Shown one piece after another: positions 57,923 to 64,000 of a DNA stretch of 64,000 nucleotides; the stretch's first letter is position 1, and every line of letters begins with the position of its first letter. The position numbers and the translations under genes are program-made. The DNA is from Tanypteryx hageni. Lineage: Eukaryota > Arthropoda > Insecta > Odonata > Petaluridae. Under the pieces are notes generated by a model, which worked only from the letters and a program-made list of their open reading frames with translations, made no database searches and was not told the origin of the DNA. Where the stretch lies: the NCBI GenBank assembly GCA_028673005.1, contig CM054114.1, forward strand, positions 125,579,307 to 125,643,306. The letters are read 5' to 3'.

Positions 57923-58334
57923 CAGGGCTGGATTAAGGGTTTCGTAGGCCTTTTTAACTATCATATGTGCATATACAGGATGATGTTTAATTGGATAAAC
58001 ATTGGGAAAATTTATAATCGATTTGTAAAGAAAACGTATTCTAGATATAAGGTTTATCCTGTTGAAAAATTTCATCACTTATATTATTTTACGTCAAAGG
58101 TTTTGTACAATTTTGTCAGCAAATTTTGAAATAATTTCATTGGATTTTAATTTCCGGAGTAATTCGTATTCTATTGAAAGTAAAGAAAGACGATAGTTTC
58201 TTTCGCACAATTGTAGACCTATGAAAAAAACATCAATGTTAACATATATTTTTGGTTTGAACTTTTTGTAGACTCCTTTTTCTCGCAGGTCCTAGGCACA
58301 GTGCCTATAGTGCCTAAGCCATAATCCGCCCCTG
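57923..58334. mobile_element. hAT-type MITE, 412 bp
   Basis: The left end CAGGGCTGGATTAAGGG and the right end in reverse complement CAGGGGCGGATTATGGC are inverted repeats. Flanks TCAACATC (57915-57922) and CCAACATC (58335-58342) match at 7 of 8. Inside the right end is CTTAGGCACTATAGGCAC. It is non-coding. Confidence 0.88.
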
Positions 58335-58342
58335 CCAACATC

Positions 58343-59960
58343 ATTCATCGCGTATAAAACGCGTTTCCGCGATTTTTATCACGCGTTCCAAAGACGAAAA
58401 TCTCGAGATGGCACTTTCTGGTATAGAACGGGCGTTGAAATCTCTCACGACAAGAAAACAAACCGACAAATATTTGACGTAAAACGAAGAAAGGAGACGT
58501 CATAACTTAACGGAAAAAATCCCTCTTCCCGTCTGGGAAGCGATCCATTGGGAAAGGATAAGTGTCTTAAAAGGGCATCGCGAAAGAAAATATCTCACGC
58601 CGGCAAGAGGCGGCGGACATGACATACCTTCCAATAAAACACGGAGTGACACAGGGTGGGGGTTTTTTAGAAAAAGAATCGACGGGGAAAAACACGGAAA
58701 TAAAGAAAAGGTCCACCTCCGACTTACACATACCCTAGCATAAAAAACAAGGGAACGAAAAGGGGTTTTGAAAAAAGGGTTCGGTAGCAGAATGAGGAGA
58801 AAAGGGTTTGGGAAAGAACAGAGAGAGTGAAGGAAGAAAACGGACAAAGATCCCTTAGTTTTTTGTACGAAACGAGGCCAATAACGTTCGACGAGTTTCG
58901 TGAGACAAAAAAATCGAAGGGAAACGATTGGTTCAGTTTTTTTCTTGGTTTTCCCTCAACTAGGTCTAGTTCCCACAGAGAAATAAGGGAGTTGCCGGAA
59001 GGGAAGAAGCGGTGTATTGGTAGAGCCCATGAAGAAGGTCTTCTCTCAGATATGCCGTGTAAGGGAAGCGGGTGGGTGGAGTGGGGTTAGAGGTAAGTGG
59101 GTGGAGTGGGGTTAGAGGTAAGTGGGTGGACGGTGTGGAGGAGGGAGGTAAGTGAAAAAAGGTGGAGTGGGGAGAGGAGGGGGAAGGTTGGCAGAGGAGG
59201 GAGGAGTGGAAAAAGGGAGAAGGGAACAAGAGGAGGCAGGAAGTTCATCTTTCTATGTGCGTACTTCCTACAAAACCGTGAAAAACTCTTCTTCTCCTCC
59301 CCAATCCATTCTCCCGCCTACTTCTCTCCCTCCAAACCATCCGCCATGTCGGCGATCTTCCTTCTCACTGTCTTCCGGTACTTTTTCCTTTCCTTTCTTT
59401 TCCCTTTTTCTCTGTCCTCTTATTCTTCAACCTTGCATATTTTCCTCTTCTCTTCCGATTTCCATTCTCTATCCTATTCAAATCACAATTCCTCTTTCTC
59501 CATGGTCTTACTACCTTTTTTAATTAATCTCTTCTTTGCTCTTTATCACACCTTTTTTATTCGTGTATGACGTATTCTATTCTTGACTATCCTTCTCCTA
59601 TCTTGCCTCCACCAGCTCCGCCTTTTTTAAAGTGAGCAGACGTTTAGGTTATTCGGGATTTGCACCTTTAGACTATTTTGTAGCGTTTAAGTTTAAGGGC
59701 AAGCAGTTATTAATTCCGATATAGGAAAAAGTATTTTTTCAAGTAAATGTTCAATAGAATAATGAACATAGCAATCTTAATGCGAAAATAAATTATAATC
59801 TTATACGTACTCTCGGTTACATTTTTAGGGGCCAATATTTCTACAGTTAGCCTTTAAAACAATAAAAATTTGATAAATGCATGCATGAATAGCATTGGCA
59901 ATATGAAAAAAATTATACACTATTCTCCAAAACAAAAGCAAATACAATAATACAATAATT
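58343..59960. other. No gene; purine then pyrimidine-rich blocks
   Basis: A G and A-rich block at about 59085-59235 contains the direct repeat GTGGGTGGAGTGGGGTTAGA (near 59070 and 59098, 28 bp apart). A CT-rich block follows at about 59285-59480. The long frames across both are low-complexity. Confidence 0.6.
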
Positions 59961-60559
59961 TTAACCCTAGAATGGTAACGTGAGTCACTCTGGCTTACAC
60001 ATTTCCGAAAGATGTCTAATGCTGTTCGTGTTCAAACACGCCCCCTTCTCTTAGAAGTGCTTCCTCTAGTTAGTTGTATATGTGCTTTCAAAGGATCAAC
60101 TCGTTATTTTTCCCCGGTCAGTATTACCGGCTACATTTTATGCAAGAGTTGCACAAGTTGCCAATGGCAAAAAAGCAGACTCAGTTTGACAAATTTAAGT
60201 AATGATCCGAAAGCTATGATTTGCAAAGCCTTAGGAGAGGACAAAAAGGTTTTTGAAACACATCAAGCGATAGAGTGACAAATATTAAGCAAGTACTGTC
60301 ATGTGTACCATTATGCCAAGAGAAGGAAAACTTCCACTCTCTGCATAATTTGCAAGAAGCTTATCTGTGGCGATCATCAAACAAAATTGTGTCCTAATAG
60401 TTAATTTAAACATTTCTAACATTTACTACATTTTGACGTTAGTAAAAATAATTTTAAAACAGTTTTTAATGATATTATCTTATTCCAAGTTTAAGTGAGT
60501 CAAACTGACGCAGCGATACCAATAAGTGCCTAAAAATAGCGCTATCATTCTAGGGTTAA
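59961..60559 (+). mobile_element. Short piggyBac-type non-autonomous element with TTAA ends
   Basis: TTAA lies at both ends (59961-59964 and 60556-60559). The terminal inverted repeats are CCCTAGAATGGTAACG and, in reverse complement, CCCTAGAATGATAGCG, 14 of 16 identical. Between TTAA sites it is about 590 bp. Near both ends are GTGAGTCA-type motifs (GTGAGTCACTCTGGC on the left; AGTGAGTCAAACTGACG on the right). It carries only the 3' end of a transposase gene, so it needs a transposase in trans. Its ends differ from those at 33023, so it is a separate family. Confidence 0.92.
60297..60404 (+). pseudogene. piggyBac transposase C-terminal zinc-finger remnant
   Basis: The frame reads a Cys-rich segment with CHVYHYAKRRK, then CIICKKLICGDH and a last LC before a TAA at 60402-60404. 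The spacing (CxxC, C, then DH, then C) follows the Cys-rich C-terminal domain of piggyBac transposases, with the second Cys of the first pair replaced by Tyr. An upstream frame (60012-60278) ends in a stop just before it and was not recognised. Compared with about 600 residues in the family, only about 36 are clear. Confidence 0.8.
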
Positions 60560-62382
60560 GTAACAGTCTGAAAACTGTGACTCTCTTTATGTGTAACTTT
60601 ATAGGTGATCTTATATGTACACATATACCCATTCAATCCCTAATCAATGGCATTATAATACTGCTCTAATTTTACTAAACAGCCAAAATTGTTTAATATT
60701 TAATTATAAACAGGTAATAAAAGACTAAAATATTACATATTCTCACAGTTTTGATTTACCAGAAACGTTATTCCTAATAAATTCATCTAACTCTCATCTT
60801 TCTCCCTCTTCAAATAATTTTTGACTTCCTATTTCCTCGTCATTTCCCCAACTATCTTTTCAGCCTTCTCTTTCTATCTTCTTCTCACGTCCACAATATT
60901 CTTCCCAGAGCCGCCATAGAAAATCGCGGAGCATGGTGCAAAGCGTGGACGCAGGGTCTCCAACGATTAAAAATTTTATACTAGCAAATTTTAATAAAAA
61001 CTACAATTTTTCTCTCATTACGAGAGTGCTCGATATTTTTTCAGATTTTTTTAAAAACGTGATTTGAATGTGCAATAAATATTTTTAGAGAGCGCGGGCT
61101 CTTCCTTCAGCTTTCATCCATCCATCTTCCACCTCAATGCCTGAAGCTTCGACTGCAGTCTTTTTTTCCCTCTCCGCCAAAACTTATTGCTCTCCGAAGT
61201 GGAGGGTCGACCCAAATGCCACAGTAGAAATAGGTGTGCTTCGAGTCCTGGGCGCAAGAAGTTAAGTTTTATTAGGGTAGGGTACTACAATTACCTCTCC
61301 TTTACCACTCTCTTTCTCTCACTATTTCGCTGCTATAGTTTTTTTATAGAAAAAAGGGTTAAGTGGTTTAAAAAAACTCCAAGGACCTTTTTTTAAAAAT
61401 AGGAGGCTGAGAAAAAAACCTAAGATTGGTGTGTTAAAAAAAGACGACACTAAAACTTGGAAGACCGTCCTTCGTCTTCGTTTTTTCCCTTAAAAATAGA
61501 TGTGGAGATTTTTTTGTGCGCTCCAAGAACTGTCGCGAGGCCCTGAATTTTTTTTTAGTGAACTCGCTTCTTTTTTGTAGTTTTAAAAATCTTTTTAAAT
61601 GTTAGGTTATCCCGAATATGGCTCCTCACACGCTGACGTACTTTTAAGAGCTACGAAATCTGTCACCGGAGGAGGACAATTGCGTCTTTCTATTTTACGG
61701 CATCCTCTACGTCAACGCAGCGATTACCCCGGAGAGTTTTTACGTTATTTGGAAACTTCTTTTTTGACGGATAACAAGGAAAGCGTCTTCAAATTCTGCA
61801 ATAAAATGGTATTATTACATCTTCATCCGGTTCAAAGGCTTCTTTTTCAAATACTAGTTTGTTTTTATTTTGGTATCCCACTCGTTTTTGTATTCAATTT
61901 CTGTTGCTTTTTGTTATGACGTATTTTGTTATGCGTCCATGGTAAAGGCCGCGGCACTCGTTATGTATTAATTAAGTAAAATATAATTAAATAAAGAAAT
62001 AATTTGAAACAGTTTGAGACGAAAACTCGGAAATGATAGTTTTCAGTATTTTGAGAGTATGACTTTAATGGGTAATGCGAAATTTTACCTCCATGTTTTT
62101 TTAAATTTATGCAATCCAAAATTCAAAAGTTCGTCAATTTTCACGCATAACTGCAAAATGAATGAAGAAAAATTAAACCTTGGTACGTATCTAAGGATGT
62201 TCAATTGTACTTTAAAAGGGTTATCGTTACACTTCTTTCGTGTATTTTTTCCAAAATATGTCTATCGCCGTTTTCATAAGATTGCAGCGGCTTTATATAG
62301 CGGTAGATAAATTATTATCTATGCTAAAGAACAGCGCACTATCAGGGGCAATGCAAAGAGAAGAGAGAAATATGTGCATGCA
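60560..62382. other. No gene seen
   Basis: AT-rich DNA with T-rich stretches near 61340-61600. The open frames at 61599-61919 and 62014-62310 have no domain I recognise. Confidence 0.45.
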
Positions 62383-62506
62383 GGTGGACGCTTTCGGGTT
62401 TCGCTGTGTCGAGGACATTGCAGACTCTCGACCCTTCGCATGCCTTCGCAGCCTGCATCTTCAGGAGATGATGTCCTCAACGCAGCGAAACCCGAAAGCG
62501 TCCACC
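62383..62506. repeat. Near-perfect hairpin, 34-bp arms, 56-base loop
   Basis: The left arm (62383-62416) starts GGTGGACGCTTTCGGGTTTC and the right arm (62473-62506) ends GAAACCCGAAAGCGTCCACC. The 34-bp arms differ at only two positions. The loop contains the smaller repeats CCTTCGCATG/CCTTCGCAGCCTGCAT. No target duplication or transposase is visible. Confidence 0.92.
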
Positions 62507-63862
62507 AGCATTCAAAAACGCTGCGAAAGCCTACAACTCAAAAAGAAATATTTGCAATTTGCAAATTTTACTATTCGGTGGACGAAAAATAATGGCTTTG
62601 TGTTACTTTATCATGAGGATAAAGAGAAAGAGATATAATTGTTTCAGCCATTAATTCCAAAAGCAAAGTTTTCTCCGGAGATTGCCATGCCATCGGAGTA
62701 ATAGTAAGAGAGACCCTTGAAAGATAATAAATTGTCACTAAAGCATGGTTGTTGCATTAACCGATATCGCTATAACCGGGTTCTATGTAATATCAGTGTA
62801 ACTGCTTGATAAGAAAACAATACGAACAACATTTTCTCTAATAAACATCCTTTACTCAGCAACCGTGTAATCGCCTCGTGTTTCTTCAGCCAAATTACTG
62901 ATAATATAAGGCAACAACAGCGAAGTCACTCGGGACAAGTCCTTGACATTTTTCAGGCGAATCATTTTTTTGTTATTTTCCGTTTCTCGTGACTTCAAGG
63001 TGATCGGAAGCACGATTCATCAAAAAATCGTGTTTCTTTTCCAAAACATGAATGTTACTCCGGGGTAAAGAGGGTAATGCGTACTTCATGCGGGACAGAA
63101 TCGTGTTACGGGCAATCTACATATCTACCGGAATGATAGGACACATTATTCAGCGTATCTAACTACCATTAATTCAGTTCCGCTTGGTTCGGCGTTTTCC
63201 TCGCTATGCGATTTATAAAGATAGACTAAAGTTTCGAGTATCATGTCATGTGAATCTCTTTAAAAAATCAGATTTTCCTGTAAGAAACCGTGGGATATTT
63301 ATTCTAGTTCCTTTTTCACACGCCGCCGATTTACACTATTCATGTGTTTCTGGATAAGACTGTGCAAAATGAGGTAGGTTTTATCATTTAAATACGCGAG
63401 ATTACATTTGAAAACCGTCTTGGGGTTAATATGCAACAATTCGATCACATCGCATTCAGCATTGTATCATTTTATCATATCTCATATATTCTGAGTCGAA
63501 CTGAAACATTTTATGCCTTTCCGTGGTTAAGTGAAATCAATAGTCGTTCTATTCGAGGTAGTTCTAAAAAAACATCTAAACCGAAAACGTGTGAAGAGAA
63601 AATGCCCAATTCGAGGGATGAGTGTCATGAAGAATAGCCACTGATTACTTCCTCTGTGCGGCCGGAATACGCATACGGTTTTCCCAATTTTTCATGACCG
63701 TCCGAGGTACACAGTTTTTTCAGAAAACGTAACTTGGACTAGCACAGCACTAAATCATCTTTGACAATTCAATCGAAGAACCACAAGTCATATTATAAGT
63801 AAATCATCATTCATCAACGGGAGAAAGATTAAGTTTATTTGAACTGAATATCATCCACATTC
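62507..63862. other. No gene seen
   Basis: No domain, RNA gene or terminal repeat noticed. Confidence 0.45.
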
Positions 63863-63870
63863 ACCTAAAC

Positions 63871-64000
63871 CAGCGGTGCCTAAAGTGCGGCCCGCGAAGG
63901 GTTTTTGTGCGGCCCGCGAGAGTATGATGAAGAACTTATTCGGTAATTAGAAAAAAAATTCACACATTTTATGAAAATTTTTATAATGAAATTTTTAATA
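63871..64000 (+). mobile_element. hAT-type MITE, GGCCCGC family, cut by window end
   Basis: Begins CAGCGGTGCCTAAAGTGCGG, then GCGGCCCGCGAAGG and TTTTTGTGCGGCCCGCG. It continues into ATTTTTATAATGAAATTTTTA, which matches the interior of 14280-14621 near 14389-14410. The right end lies beyond the window. Confidence 0.8.

Noticed and set aside
59097..59570. 157-residue plus-strand frame
   Set aside because: It runs through a G/A-rich block and then a C/T-rich block; two frames are open together and the peptide is Ser/Phe/Leu-rich without motifs.
1..64000. CRISPR arrays, operons, integrons or prophage
   Set aside because: No regularly spaced short repeats with unique spacers, no gene clusters and no bacterial expression signals; all evidence points to an animal genome.

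Overview
This window looks like an intergenic or intronic stretch of an AT-rich animal genome, most likely an arthropod. The reasons are a eukaryotic-type tRNA gene with split A and B boxes, non-LTR retrotransposon (LINE) remnants, piggyBac elements flanked by TTAA, many hAT-type MITEs with 8-bp target duplications, and no operons, ribosome-binding sites or dense coding. I found no convincing host protein-coding exon. The only intact gene I can support is a tRNA-Glu(CTC) at 38614-38685. The species assignment is inference.

Layout. 1-3130: a hAT MITE (821-1157), then an element with a stem-loop and a GTCCGTCCG head, a (TA)n run and a dimeric tandem array of about 145 bp, then a short region carrying an internal in-frame duplication. 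5820-6815: the 3' end of one LINE. 9262-14629: a hammerhead-like repeat, four certain or probable MITEs, a large foldback, a 3-copy tandem repeat and a truncated LINE tail. 16695-21400: a 113-bp tandem duplication, a (TATC)-tailed retroelement end, two microsatellites, an old LINE tail and long purine tracts. 22020-25832: a GTCCGTCCG repeat followed by the best LINE copy (endonuclease plus reverse transcriptase, broken by frameshifts and one stop). 26080-27226: a tRNA-derived SINE piece and another LINE tail. 29540-32165: purine-rich DNA and two copies of the (TATC)-tailed end. 33023-34760: a complete but internally deleted piggyBac element. 34790-35200: a hammerhead-like repeat and an inverted repeat. 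36275-37249: a MITE split by a nested insertion. 38115-38289: a pogo-like MITE. 38614-38685: tRNA-Glu. 40323-40932: a small MITE and a LINE tail. 47750-48083, 52320-52604, 57923-58334 and 63871-64000: more hAT MITEs. 50848-54695: four copies of the hammerhead-like repeat and SINE copies arranged head to head. 59961-60559: a second, shorter piggyBac derivative. 62383-62506: a near-perfect 34-bp-arm hairpin.

How the parts relate. Most of the recognisable content is mobile DNA. The LINE at 22692-25832 shares its 3' tail with at least four other truncated copies in the window, so it represents the source family. The MITEs and piggyBac derivatives lack a complete transposase and would have depended on enzymes encoded elsewhere. 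The most unusual signal is a dispersed family of six copies on both strands. It has the order of a small type I hammerhead ribozyme: ACCA, CTGATGA, a hairpin, GAAA, a 2-bp stem III with a 4-base loop, an NUH triplet and TGGT. Every copy also has one extra base before stem II, so activity is uncertain.
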